The position numbers and the translations under genes were made by a program. Positions 52,441-61,688 of a DNA stretch of 64,000 bases are shown in pieces. The notes beneath the pieces are model-generated. The model ran no database searches and was not told where the DNA came from. It was given only the letters and a program-made list of their open reading frames with translations. Each line of letters opens with the position of its first letter. Within the stretch, counting starts at the first letter, position 1. This DNA is from Deltaproteobacteria bacterium (GTDB taxonomy: Bacteria; Myxococcota_A; Polyangia; Polyangiales; Houyiibacteriaceae): contig JAEPMI010000015.1 of assembly GCA_017644045.1 (NCBI GenBank), positions 284,504 through 348,503 of the forward strand. The letters are read 5' to 3'.

Positions 52441-55400
52441 ACGAGCCCGAGCTCCTTCCGTAGGGCGATCAGCTCCGGGGAGAGCCAATAGGCCACCAGG
52501 TCCGCCGCCTCTTCCGTGGCGCGCACCGCGCCGAGGCTGGGCGGCTCGTCCATGACCGCGACCAGCGCGGTCTCGAGGTCCATGCACGCGAGCAGCCCCG
52601 CGCGGCAGAGCGTGCGACGCGCGGCACGAATGCTCGCCTCGAGCCGCGCTGCCGAGTCCGGCGACACGGTCGGCGCGACCTGCGCGATGGCCTTGCGGGT
52701 CCGTCGCGACATCGGCTTCTGCAGCGCCTTCGTCCAGGCGTTCACCCCGGGCAGCGGCTTGCTCCCCGCGAGCGGCGTCTCGGCGGCCGCCGCCGCGGCC
52801 TGCACCAGCGCGGCGGCCTGCAGCGGGGCGTGACGGAGCAGGAAGCGTGTATGGCGAGCGGTCGCCATCGCGTGCATTCCGAGCTTGAAGCGAACCTCCG
52901 GCTGGAGCGGCGTGCGCTCCAGCTCGCCGGCCACCACGAAGTCGATGCGCTCCTTCTTGCCGGGCAGGGTGGCGACCCGGTCGGGCGTGTTGCCGCCGTG
53001 GTAGAGCTCGCCGGGCTCGAGGGTGAAGAATCGGGCGACCTCGAAGACCTCGTCGCGCACCTCGTGCGGCTTGCGGGCGGAGACCATGTCGCTCTTGGTC
53101 ACCCCGAAGAGCACCGGCTCGACACCATCGAGGGAGTCGAGCGCGTCCTCCACGTGGATCAGGAGCTCGTGCAGCGCCGGGTCGTCACCGGGCGCGGCGA
53201 CGGAGGCGAAGTCGCTCCGCGTCAGCACGCGCTTCGGGCGCCGCGACATGATCGCGGTCGTTTCCTCGCGCCGCCCCTTCTCTTCGTCGGTCGCGGCTCG
53301 CAGCACGACCAGCGCCTCACGCGCGGCCTTGGCGAGCGCGCGGTCGTCGCGCCATTCGGCCGCGTGCATGAGCTCGCGGATCAGGTCTCCGTCGACGGGC
53401 TGCGCTCGCAGCACCTCGCGGACCGCCGCCTCGTAGCTGGCGCCGTGCGACTGGCGCATGCCCGGGTCGGGCAGGAGCTCCGCGACCGCGGTCGCGGCCT
53501 CGGCGTCGATGGGATCGACCGAGAGCGCCTGCCGGTAGGCGAGCAGGGCGCCGTTCGTGTCGCCGGTCGCGCGCAGGTGGGCACCGGCGCGCCGGAGGAA
53601 GCTGCCGCGGGCGGGGCCGGTCGAGGACTCGGCGGCGTCGAGCAACGCCTGGGCTGCGGTGGCGGGGTCGCCGGCGCGCTCCGCGACGTCCGCGCGGCGT
53701 GCGTGCACCGTGGCGTCGCCGAGCCCGAGCTCGACGATCTCGCTCAGCGCTTCGAGCGCGCCCTTGGCGTCGCCGAGCTTCTGGTCGAGGAAGTCCGACG
53801 CGCCGAGGAGCGAGATGCGCTTCTGCTTCGCGGGCACATCGGCGTGCGCGATGACCCGGAGGCTGTCGACGGCCTCGCGCCACTCCTCGCGGCTGACGTG
53901 GATCTCGACCGCGAGGGCCAGACCACCGACGTGCTCGTCGTCGAGCATGTAGAGGTTCTCGAGCGCCTCGAGCGCGCGGTCCATCGCGCCGTTCGCGCGG
54001 TGGATGCGGGCCATCTCGTAGAAGAGGCGCTCGAGTTGGTCGCCGTCGTCGATCGCGTCGATGCGCCGCGAGACGATGTCGAGGATCAGCTGGGTGTCGC
54101 CGCGCTCGGCCACGAGGTCGTGGAGGCGGTGGTAGGCGTTCGGCCGTTCGGGGTGCGCGTCGAAGACCTTGCGCAGCCGGCGCTCGGCTTCCTCGTCGCT
54201 GCCCAGGTGATCCATCAGGACCGCGCCGGCCTCTTCGAGGAGCTCGGCGCGGGCCGGTCCGTCGATCGCCGCGGCGAGCACGTCGCAGGCTTCGACCACG
54301 TCGTCCCAGGCGCCGTCGTCGCGGGCAGCGACGCGGAGCGCCTCCCAGCTCGCGAGGTCGGCGGGCTCCTCGCGCACCGCCGCGCGGAGCAAGGTCACCG
54401 CTTCGCTGCGCCGGGCCTCGGCCATCGCGCGACCGGCGGCGGCTCGTAGCGCCGAGCGGGTGTCGGGCGATGCGTGCATCGCTCGCGCTCGGAGCGCGTC
54501 GGCGCGGGCGTCCGCGTCATCGCCGGGCTGGAGGGCCTCGTCGAGCGCCACCGCCGCGGCGATGCCGATCGAGTCCGCGTCGCCATCACCGGCGAGCTCC
54601 TGCGCCCAGAGGAACGCATCGGTCATCGCGTCCGCGCCGCGCGCGACCACGGCGGCGCGGAGCGAGTGGAGCAAGAGCGCGTCGCTCGCCTTTCGGTCGG
54701 CGGTGAGCTGCGAGAGCTCGAGGTAGGCGTCCGCGCGCTGGCTCGCGTCCGGCGCGAGCCAGAGTCGCATCAGCAGCGCCCAGCGATCGGTGAAGTCGCC
54801 TTCCTCGTCGGCGAAGGATTGCACCGACTGCTCCGCGGCGGCGGCGTCCACGTTGCCCACCGCGGCGGTCGTGCCGTGCTCGCGGCGAAGCGGCGCGGTG
54901 GCCTCGGGCGCGAGCTCCATCAGCTTCTCGAGCGCGTTGAGGCGGACGCCCGGGTCGAGCGTGTCCTCGCTCGCGAGCATCAGCGCCACGGCCGCTTCGA
55001 GCGCGACCGAGTCCGACGCCATGGCCTGGCGCAGCGGCGCCTCCGCGATGGAGGGCTGGCGCGAGCCGAAGACGTAGTGCTCGCCGAGCTCGAGCGTCGC
55101 CATGCCGGCGGTCTCGGTGACCGCGAGCTCGCGCTGCGAGAGCGCTTCCTGCGCGCGGAGGAGGAGCGCTTCGTCGCCGCGCTCGCGGGCGATGCGCGCC
55201 AGCGCGTGGAGCGGCGAGACCGAGTTCGGGTCGCGGTCGGCGGCCTGCTCGTAGGTGTCGGCGGCGGTGTCGAGGTCGCCGCTGGCCTCCGCGGCGGCGC
55301 CGGCCAGGAGCAGCGAGGTCATCGCGCCGCGAGGCCCGGCCTGCGCGTCGGCGGCTTCGCGGAGGAGCTTGACCACCTCGTCGCCGCGGCCCGTCGCGCG

Positions 55401-57260
55401 GAGCAGCTCTTCGAGGAGCGAGACCGCGTAGCGATGGCCCGGCGCGCGGTCGAGCGCGGCACGGAGCGCGGCGATGGCGGTCTCGGCGTCGCCCGAGCGC
55501 GCGGTGGCGCGAGCGCTCGCGGCGAAGTGGCTCGCCGCCGTGATGTCGTCGTCCGCCCGCTCGGCGAGCGCGCGGTGGGCCCGCGCGAGGAGGGGCATGT
55601 CGCCCGCCTCGGCGGCCGCGATGCGCGCCAGCATCGGCGCCCACCCGGCGGCGGTGTTGTCCATGAGCGCTTGCTTGAGCGCCATGGTGGCTTCTTCCGG
55701 GTCGCCCTTCGCCGCGTGCAGACGAACGCGGTCGGCGAGGAGCGAAGAGCGCTCTTCGGGCTCGAGGTCCCGCGCGAGCAGCGCCTCGAGGGAGCCGAGC
55801 GCCGCGTCGAGCGCGCCGTGGCGGAGCGCTTCCTCGTAGAAGTCGCGGAGCACCGGGTTCGACTGCTCGGCCGCGAGGGTCGCCGCTTCGAACGCGGTCT
55901 TCGCCCGACCGAAGTCGGCCAGCCGTCGAGACGCGAGGGTCGCCGCGCGCCAGCCGCTCAGCGCGCCTGCCTCGCCACCGGCCTTGGCCTCGGCCTCGAG
56001 CGCCGCGACCCAGAGCTGCACCGACTCGGGGTCCGCGCCGTCTTCGAGACGCCAGGCGTCACGGGTCGCGCGCAGGGCCGGGGAGCCGGGCATGCGCTGC
56101 AACGCGCCAGCGAGCGCTTCGTAGGCGGCGGCGGGGTCGGTCGCGCGGGACGCGAGCGCCACCTCGTGCAGCAGCGGGGCGATGGCCTCCGGCGGGAGGT
56201 CGCCCTCGAGGAGCGGCTTCGCCTCGGCGCGAACGGCTTCGACGTCGCCGGCTCGACGGGCGGCGCCGAGCAGCGCGCGGCGGAGGAAGACGTCGCCCGG
56301 CAGGATCTCGAGGGCCCGCTTGAGCAAGGCGGCGGCGCGCGGCGCGTCACCGAGCTCGTCCTGGGCGTGGAGGGCGGCCTCGTGGAGCTTGGCGGCGGCG
56401 GCGCCGCTCGCGCGGGCCTCGTCGGCGAAGCGCTCGACCGAGAACGCGCCCGAGCCTTCGGTGCCTTCGGCCTGCTCGGTCAGGGCGAGCTCGGCCATCC
56501 CCTGCAGGCCACGGACGATCAGCTCGGAGTCTTCCCGCTGGCGGCCGATGCGCTCCATGGCGGCGAAGGTGCGCCAGCGCGCGGCGGGGAGGGCGGCGGC
56601 CTCTTCGAGCGCGGCGTTCGCGCCCTCGTGGTCACCGTCGGCCTCCTTGGCGTCGGCGAGCTCGTGGAGCAGGAGCGCCCGGAGGACCGGGTCACGGGTG
56701 GTCCGGGCGCGGAGCTGGAGCGCGGCCCGCGACGCCAGCGGGTCCTGGGCCTTCCGCGCGGCGCGCTCGAGGGCCAACGCGATCTGGGCGCTCTCCGGCG
56801 CCTGCGCGGCCGCCTGCTTGAGCATCTCGAGGGAGCGCTCGGCGTCCTCCTCGCGCACCTCGACGTGAATGGCGTGGTCGAGGAGGGCGGAGCCGCGGTC
56901 GGAGGGCTCGGTCGCGCTGCGGACGGCGGCGTCGTAGAGGCGCGAGAGGTTGTTGAAGGAACGCCGCCGTTCGAAGAGGCGGATCAGCGCTCGGAGCGGC
57001 GGGAGATAACCCGGCGCGAGGTTGTAGGCCGCCAGGTAGCTCTTCACCGCGTCGGTGGGCTGCTCGAGCTGCTCGTAGAGCTGACCGATCCCCCACCGGA
57101 GCACGGCTTCGCGACCGCGATCGGTCTCCGCGTCCGCCTCCTGAGAGAGCATCTCCAGCCGCCACGTGGGATCGCCGAGCTCGGCGCCGGCTTCGGTCTT
57201 CGCGCTCGCGGCCGGGGGGGCCGGGGGGCTGTAGGGTGGAGGGGTGGGTGGCTTCGCCAT
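52437..57260 (-). CDS. giant TPR-repeat protein (paralogue 1)
   Basis: A 1607-residue protein. A short Pro-rich N-terminus (MAKPPTPPPYSPPAPPAAS) precedes about 1250 residues of TPR-like repeats, for example GQLYEQLEQPTDAVKSYLAA, GDHEGANAALEEAAAL and GDTNGALLAYRQALSVDP. The C-terminal about 260 residues form a separate domain with ERIDFVVAGELERTPLQPEV and SRRTRKAIAQVAPTVS, homologous to the end of paralogue 2. No signal peptide or catalytic motif. It is the first gene of the operon; start ATG 57258-57260. It is divergent from hutH. Function unknown; large cytoplasmic scaffold by architecture. Confidence 0.82.
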   Translation of the reverse strand: MAKPPTPPPYSPPAPPAASAKTEAGAELGDPTWRLEMLSQEADAETDRGREAVLRWGIGQLYEQLEQPTDAVKSYLAAYNLAPGYLPPLRALIRLFERRRSFNNLSRLYDAAVRSATEPSDRGSALLDHAIHVEVREEDAERSLEMLKQAAAQAPESAQIALALERAARKAQDPLASRAALQLRARTTRDPVLRALLLHELADAKEADGDHEGANAALEEAAALPAARWRTFAAMERIGRQREDSELIVRGLQGMAELALTEQAEGTEGSGAFSVERFADEARASGAAAAKLHEAALHAQDELGDAPRAAALLKRALEILPGDVFLRRALLGAARRAGDVEAVRAEAKPLLEGDLPPEAIAPLLHEVALASRATDPAAAYEALAGALQRMPGSPALRATRDAWRLEDGADPESVQLWVAALEAEAKAGGEAGALSGWRAATLASRRLADFGRAKTAFEAATLAAEQSNPVLRDFYEEALRHGALDAALGSLEALLARDLEPEERSSLLADRVRLHAAKGDPEEATMALKQALMDNTAAGWAPMLARIAAAEAGDMPLLARAHRALAERADDDITAASHFAASARATARSGDAETAIAALRAALDRAPGHRYAVSLLEELLRATGRGDEVVKLLREAADAQAGPRGAMTSLLLAGAAAEASGDLDTAADTYEQAADRDPNSVSPLHALARIARERGDEALLLRAQEALSQRELAVTETAGMATLELGEHYVFGSRQPSIAEAPLRQAMASDSVALEAAVALMLASEDTLDPGVRLNALEKLMELAPEATAPLRREHGTTAAVGNVDAAAAEQSVQSFADEEGDFTDRWALLMRLWLAPDASQRADAYLELSQLTADRKASDALLLHSLRAAVVARGADAMTDAFLWAQELAGDGDADSIGIAAAVALDEALQPGDDADARADALRARAMHASPDTRSALRAAAGRAMAEARRSEAVTLLRAAVREEPADLASWEALRVAARDDGAWDDVVEACDVLAAAIDGPARAELLEEAGAVLMDHLGSDEEAERRLRKVFDAHPERPNAYHRLHDLVAERGDTQLILDIVSRRIDAIDDGDQLERLFYEMARIHRANGAMDRALEALENLYMLDDEHVGGLALAVEIHVSREEWREAVDSLRVIAHADVPAKQKRISLLGASDFLDQKLGDAKGALEALSEIVELGLGDATVHARRADVAERAGDPATAAQALLDAAESSTGPARGSFLRRAGAHLRATGDTNGALLAYRQALSVDPIDAEAATAVAELLPDPGMRQSHGASYEAAVREVLRAQPVDGDLIRELMHAAEWRDDRALAKAAREALVVLRAATDEEKGRREETTAIMSRRPKRVLTRSDFASVAAPGDDPALHELLIHVEDALDSLDGVEPVLFGVTKSDMVSARKPHEVRDEVFEVARFFTLEPGELYHGGNTPDRVATLPGKKERIDFVVAGELERTPLQPEVRFKLGMHAMATARHTRFLLRHAPLQAAALVQAAAAAAETPLAGSKPLPGVNAWTKALQKPMSRRTRKAIAQVAPTVSPDSAARLEASIRAARRTLCRAGLLACMDLETALVAVMDEPPSLGAVRATEEAADLVAYWLSPELIALRKELGLV

Positions 57261-57368
57261 CACGGATTCGCGCCAGAGCGCGGATCGGGCGCGGTTCGGG
57301 CGCCCGCGGGCGGAAGGGCCCGGGCGGCGACCATACCAGCGCAGCCGCCTCCTTTGAACCACGAGAAT

Positions 57369-57390
57369 CGGGTCGGGACCCGGTTTTTTT
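57369..57390 (+). terminator. intrinsic terminator-like hairpin upstream of hutH
   Basis: CGGGT-CGGG-ACCCG (57369-57382) is followed directly by GTTTTTTT (57383-57390), the only uninterrupted T7 run after a stem that I noticed in the window. It lies 76 bases upstream of the hutH start and points toward hutH, with no rightward gene before it in the 205-base divergent gap. Confidence 0.6.
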
Positions 57391-57465
57391 GGGGTTCCGG
57401 GAGGGGGCTCACGGCGCGGGCGGGGTCTGCTTGACCGGCTCCGTCGGGGCCGGGATGGTCCGCCG

Positions 57466-59049
57466 GTGACCGACATCGACCCCAACCCCACCGCGCGTGT
57501 GACCCTCGGCCAGCCCTGGACCCTCGAAGACCTGGAGGCGCTCGCGCGCCGGAAGGCTCGGCTGGAGCTCGGCGACGAGGCCCGAGCGAAGGTGGAGAAG
57601 GCCCGCGCCTTCGTGGCCGAGCTGGCTGAGGCCGGCGACGCGGCGCCCAACGTCTACGGCGTGAACACCGGCTTCGGCGCGCTCGCGGAGACCCGCATCG
57701 ACGCGGCGGAGATCGAGACGCTCCAGCACAACCTGCTGCGGAGCCACGCGGTCGGCGTCGGGCCGGATCTGCCGGCGCCGGCGGTGCGGGCGATGATCGC
57801 GCTGCGTGCCCAGGTGCTCGCGCTCGGGTGCTCCGGCGTACGGCCCGTGGTCATCGAGCGGCTCATCCAGCTGCTGGATGCGGACATTCGCCCGCGGATC
57901 CCCGCGCAGGGCTCGGTCGGTGCGTCGGGAGACCTCGCGCCGCTGGCGCATCTCGCGCTCGTTCTGATCGGGGAGGGCGAGGCGGATATCGCCGGTGCCG
58001 ACGGGGACCGACGAGTCCCGGGCGCCGAGGCCCTCGCGCAGGCGGGCATCGAGCCCATTCGCCTGAAGGCGAAGGAAGGGCTGGCGCTCATCAACGGCAC
58101 CCAGATGATGCTCGCGGTGGGATCGCTCGCCGTGCTCGAGGGCGAGCGGCTGTGCCGAGAGGCGGACATCGTCGGCTCGATGAGCCTCGAGGCGCTCGAG
58201 GGATCGAAGCGACCCTTCGACGAGCGCATCGAGTCGGTGCGGCCGCATCCGGGGCAGGCGGCGAGCGCGGCCAACCTCCGGGCGTTGCTCGAGGGCAGCG
58301 AGATCATGGAGAGCCACCGGGACTGCCACAAGGTCCAGGACCCGTACTCGCTGCGCTGCATGCCGCAGGTGCACGGGGCGAGCCGCGACGCGTTGGCCTT
58401 CGCGCGGCAGGTGCTCGAGCGCGAGATGGTCGCCGCGACCGACAACCCGCTGATCTTCGTGAAGGACGAGGGCGGCGCCGACGTGATCAGCGGCGGCAAC
58501 TTCCACGGTCAGCCGCTGGCCATCGCGCTCGACACCGCGACCATGGCCGTCGCCGAGCTCGCGAACGTCGCCGAGCGCCGCATCGAGCAGCTCGTGAACC
58601 CCGCCATGTCGAGCGGTCTGCCGCCCTTCCTCGGGACCCGCTCCGGTCTGGACAGCGGCTTCATGATGGCCCAGGTCACCGCCGCCGCGCTGGTCGCCGA
58701 GAACCGGGTGCTCAGTCACCCGAGCAGCGTCGACTCCATCCCCTCGAGCGCCGGCAAGGAAGACCACGTCTCCATGGGCAGCATCTCCGCCCGCAAGACC
58801 GCCCAGGTCGTCATCCACGTCCGCACCGTGCTCGCCATCGAAGCCCTCGTCGCCGCCCAAGGCATCGACCTCCGCAAGCCCCTCAAGCCCGCGGCCGGCG
58901 TCCAAGCCGCCCACGCCTGCATCCGCGAAGTCGTCCCCCCACTCGACGGCGACCGCACCCTCCACCCCGACATCGAAGCCGTCATCACCCTCCTCGCCAC
59001 CGGCACCCTCGCCACTGCCACCACCGCCACCACCGGCCCCCTGAACTAG
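57466..59049 (+). CDS. hutH: histidine ammonia-lyase
   Basis: A 527-residue member of the aromatic amino-acid lyase family. The Ala-Ser-Gly triad that cyclises to the MIO cofactor is at about 153-155 in [14 protein letters not shown]. The specificity position [11 protein letters not shown] has the Ser-His pair of histidine lyases rather than the Phe-Leu or His-Leu of phenylalanine and tyrosine lyases, and [14 protein letters not shown] keeps the Glu expected for HutH. It deaminates histidine to urocanate. The GTG start is used. No hutU, hutI or hutG is adjacent, so the pathway, if complete, is elsewhere. Confidence 0.93.
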   Translation: MTDIDPNPTARVTLGQPWTLEDLEALARRKARLELGDEARAKVEKARAFVAELAEAGDAAPNVYGVNTGFGALAETRIDAAEIETLQHNLLRSHAVGVGPDLPAPAVRAMIALRAQVLALGCSGVRPVVIERLIQLLDADIRPRIPAQGSVGASGDLAPLAHLALVLIGEGEADIAGADGDRRVPGAEALAQAGIEPIRLKAKEGLALINGTQMMLAVGSLAVLEGERLCREADIVGSMSLEALEGSKRPFDERIESVRPHPGQAASAANLRALLEGSEIMESHRDCHKVQDPYSLRCMPQVHGASRDALAFARQVLEREMVAATDNPLIFVKDEGGADVISGGNFHGQPLAIALDTATMAVAELANVAERRIEQLVNPAMSSGLPPFLGTRSGLDSGFMMAQVTAAALVAENRVLSHPSSVDSIPSSAGKEDHVSMGSISARKTAQVVIHVRTVLAIEALVAAQGIDLRKPLKPAAGVQAAHACIREVVPPLDGDRTLHPDIEAVITLLATGTLATATTATTGPLN

Positions 59050-59055
59050 CTCTTC

Positions 59056-59280
59056 GCCCAAGGCGGGGCCCCCAAACCACGGGGACGATCGGGTCGCATC
59101 GCCCTAGAAAGCAGGGGTGACGCGTCGCCGCTGTCGTCTTAATCGCTACTCGGGCGGGATGGCGGGGGGCCAAGGCCCAAAACCACGGGGACGATCGTCT
59201 TCTTAAGGTCGCATCGCCCTAGAAAGCAGGGGTGACGCGTCGCCGCTGTCGTCTTGATCGCTACTCGGGTGGGATGGCGA
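59056..59280. repeat. tandem duplication of a gene end and its downstream spacer
   Basis: Two imperfect copies of about 110 bp lie head to tail (about 59056-59164 and 59167-59280). Both contain AACCACGGGGACGATCG, TCGCATCGCCCTAGAAAGCA, GGGGTGACGCGTCGCCGCTG and the stop-codon region of the leftward gene (GCTACTCGGG). Copy 2 has about 9 extra bases (TCTTCTTAA). Only copy 2 is joined to the rest of the gene; copy 1 carries an orphaned set of the last codons. Confidence 0.85.
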
Positions 59281-59884
59281 TTTCGCTCTTCGTGATGTCG
59301 GTCCACGTCGGCACCACGCGCTGCTGCGCCACGGTCACGACATGCATCCGCAGTACGACCCGGGTCACCGTGCTGGTGCGCGAGAAGTTCCCCCGGCTCG
59401 ACGACGGGTGCTCGAACACCGCCTCGGTGCCCGGCCGCGGGTAGGGGTAGCTCAGCTCGAAGGTCTCGCCGTCGCGGTGCTGGCCGCCGACGAGCTTGAA
59501 CCCGAGGAAGGGATGGTCGAGGTCGTCCTGCCCGCTCTTCCGATCGGTGACGGCCACGCAGATGTTGCTCGGGTCCATCGTGTAGATCCGGTTCTGCGTC
59601 CAGATCTCCAGCGTCTGCGCCGGCTGCTGCATCCGCGGGGCCGGCCCGTGCTGGTGCACGACCTCGATCTCCACGAGCGGCTGGTCGTCGTGCTTCTTGG
59701 TCGAGCCGGGCGGCAGATAGAGCTCGCCGCTCTCGTCCGGCCCGCGCGGCGCGAGCTGCGCCCGCGGCGGGTCCGCGACGGTCTTGTCGTCGAAGCCGCT
59801 GCTCTCTCCGATCCCTGGCGTGGCGAAGCCCCGGTGGGTCTTGCCCTTCTGCTCCCCACCGTCGTCCGAGCGGTCGTCACCCAT
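59261..59884 (-). CDS. hypothetical protein
   Basis: A 207-residue protein with a polar, likely disordered first 60 residues (GDDRSDDGGEQKGKTHRGF) and a beta-rich remainder (LVEIEVVHQHGPAPRMQ, LEIWTQNRIYTMDPSNICVA, GETFELSYPYPRPGTEAVFE, VVLRMHVVTVAQQRVVP). No signal peptide, membrane helix or known catalytic motif. Its last codons and stop lie in the second copy of the tandem duplication. The ATG is at 59882-59884. It is followed upstream by an SDR gene on the same strand, 29 bases away. Not recognised. Confidence 0.7.
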   Translation of the reverse strand: MGDDRSDDGGEQKGKTHRGFATPGIGESSGFDDKTVADPPRAQLAPRGPDESGELYLPPGSTKKHDDQPLVEIEVVHQHGPAPRMQQPAQTLEIWTQNRIYTMDPSNICVAVTDRKSGQDDLDHPFLGFKLVGGQHRDGETFELSYPYPRPGTEAVFEHPSSSRGNFSRTSTVTRVVLRMHVVTVAQQRVVPTWTDITKSEIAIPPE

Positions 59885-59913
59885 GACCTACGAGCCTATC
59901 AGCCGAGGGTGGC

Positions 59914-60681
59914 TCAGGTCGAGGTCCAGCCGCCGTCGACCACCAACACGTGGCCATTCACGTACGACGACGCATCGCTCGCCAGATACAAGGCCGCTCC
60001 AGCGATGTCTTCCGGCTCGCCGAGGCGCTTGAGCGTGGTCCGATCGAGCACCATCTGGCTGATCTCCGGGTTGCTCGTCAGCGCTTGGGCGAAGCGGGTC
60101 TTCACCAGCCCCGGCGCGATGGCGTTGCTGCGCACCCCGCGCGGTCCGAGCTCGGCCGCCATGGTCTGGGTCAGCGAGATCACCGCCGCCTTGCTCATGC
60201 CGTACACCCCCTGGAGCGGGGCCGCCATCTGGCCGAGCACGCTGGTGACGTTCACGATCGAGCCCGGCGCCTTCCGCTCCATCAGGTGCTTGGCCACCGC
60301 TCGCGCGCACCGGAAGTAGCCCTCGACGTTCACCTCGAAGGTCTTCTTCCACGCGCCCCACTCGACGTTCATCAGCGGGCCGAAGTAGGGGTTGGTCGCC
60401 GCGTTGTTCACCAGCGCGTCCACCTGCCCGAAGCGCTCGATGGCGCCGGCGAGCATCTCCTCGACCGCCTCGTCCGAGCCCGTGTGGCACGCGATGGGGT
60501 GCACCTCGGCGCCTTCCACGGCCTTCTCGATGTCGGCCTTCGCTTCTTCGAGCCCCGGCATCTTCCGCGAGGCGATGACCACCTTCGCGCCGGCCGCTGC
60601 CAGCTCCTGCGCGATCGCCTTGCCGATCCCCCGGCTGCCGCCGGTCACGATCGCCACCTTGCCATCCATCAAAATCGTCAT
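59914..60681 (-). CDS. short-chain dehydrogenase/reductase (FabG-like)
   Basis: A 255-residue classical SDR: nucleotide motif [11 protein letters not shown] (about residues 11-21), NNAATN, catalytic Ser in [13 protein letters not shown] (Tyr-x-x-x-Lys) and [11 protein letters not shown]. The family oxidises or reduces alcohols/ketones with NAD(P). The substrate is unknown; the motif AATNPY is typical of acyl- or steroid-type SDRs such as DHRS4-like proteins. ATG at 60679-60681 with GGGAGC upstream; the in-frame TTG/GTG extension to 60717 is not needed. Divergent from the pirin gene. Confidence 0.9.
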   Translation of the reverse strand: MTILMDGKVAIVTGGSRGIGKAIAQELAAAGAKVVIASRKMPGLEEAKADIEKAVEGAEVHPIACHTGSDEAVEEMLAGAIERFGQVDALVNNAATNPYFGPLMNVEWGAWKKTFEVNVEGYFRCARAVAKHLMERKAPGSIVNVTSVLGQMAAPLQGVYGMSKAAVISLTQTMAAELGPRGVRSNAIAPGLVKTRFAQALTSNPEISQMVLDRTTLKRLGEPEDIAGAALYLASDASSYVNGHVLVVDGGWTST

Positions 60682-60766
60682 CGTGCTGCTCCCGTTCGAG
60701 CCCGCCAGATAACACACCTGCCCACCTCTCTGTTACGCGGCCCGGCGATGGGCGACTCTCCGAGCC

Positions 60767-61681
60767 ATGACCTGGCGATCCTCCCACGAGCCCGTCTGCG
60801 ACAAGGACACCGAAGGCCGCGTGCAGCTCCGCATCGACGGTCGCCCCCGCAACCTCGGCGGCTTCGACGTGCGCCGCGTCCTGCCCTCGGCCAAGCGGCG
60901 CATGGTCGGGCCCTTCGTCTTCCTCGACCACTTCGGCCCCGCCACGCTCGGCCCGGACCAGGCGATGGACGTGCGGCCGCACCCGCACATCCACCTGGCG
61001 ACCATCTCCTACCTCTTCGAGGGCGGCGTGATGCACCGCGACAGCCTCGGTTCCGCGCTCGAGATCGAGCCGGGCGCCGTCAACTGGATGCACGCCGGCC
61101 GCGGCATCGTGCATTCGGAGCGCTCACCCGAGCGCCTCGAGGGCAAGCCCAAGCCGATGCACGGTCTGCAAGCGTGGGTCGCGCTCCCCGACGACGCGCA
61201 GGACTCCGACCCCTTCTTCCAGCACGTCCCCGCGACCGAGATCCCGAAGGGCGCGGGCGAGGGCGTGAGCTGGACCCTGGTCGCGGGAACGCTGGGCGAT
61301 CACGCGTCACCCGTTCGCGCCGCGTCGGAGTTGCTCTACGTCGTCTACGAGCTCGAGGCGGGCGCCACCGTCGAGCTCCCCGACCACGTCTCCGAGCGCG
61401 CGCTCTATGTCGTGTCCGGCGCCGTTCACTGCGGCGGCGAAGACGCGAGCACCGGCACCATGCTCGTGCTCGAGCCTGGCCCGGTGAGCGCGCACGCGAC
61501 CGAGTCCGCCGTGCTCGCGCTGGTCGGCGGCGAGCCCGTCGGGCAGCGCCACATCGAGTGGAACTTCGTCTCCTCCACCAAGGAGGCGATCGAAGAAGCG
61601 AAGCGTCAGTGGCGCGAGGACGACGTCAGCCGCTTCCCGAAGGTCCCCGGCGACGAAGACGAGCGCATCCCGCTTCCCTAG
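60767..61681 (+). CDS. pirin-family cupin protein
   Basis: A 304-residue bicupin. The pirin metal site is visible: RPHPHIHLATISYLFEGGVMH (two His) and AGRGIVHSERSP (His and Glu). The C-terminal cupin with LYVVSGAVHCGGE follows. Pirins bind iron; some have quercetinase activity and some act as regulators. Which role applies here is unknown. ATG start; no strong Shine-Dalgarno was noted. It ends 7 bases before the convergent hydrolase gene. Confidence 0.93.
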   Translation: MTWRSSHEPVCDKDTEGRVQLRIDGRPRNLGGFDVRRVLPSAKRRMVGPFVFLDHFGPATLGPDQAMDVRPHPHIHLATISYLFEGGVMHRDSLGSALEIEPGAVNWMHAGRGIVHSERSPERLEGKPKPMHGLQAWVALPDDAQDSDPFFQHVPATEIPKGAGEGVSWTLVAGTLGDHASPVRAASELLYVVYELEAGATVELPDHVSERALYVVSGAVHCGGEDASTGTMLVLEPGPVSAHATESAVLALVGGEPVGQRHIEWNFVSSTKEAIEEAKRQWREDDVSRFPKVPGDEDERIPLP

Positions 61682-61688
61682 GTGGGGC

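Noticed and set aside
46156..52491. 2100-codon plus-strand frame opposite the giant TPR gene
   Set aside because: Same artefact of high GC: the product is Arg/Gly/Leu-rich without domains, and the minus strand shows regular TPR repeats.
54474..57434. About 990-codon plus-strand frame opposite the first TPR gene
   Set aside because: Antisense shadow with biased composition and no recognisable motif.
57466..59049. Phenylalanine or tyrosine ammonia-lyase
   Set aside because: The Ser-His pair in NLLRSHAVG and the Glu in [10 protein letters not shown] are those of histidine ammonia-lyase.
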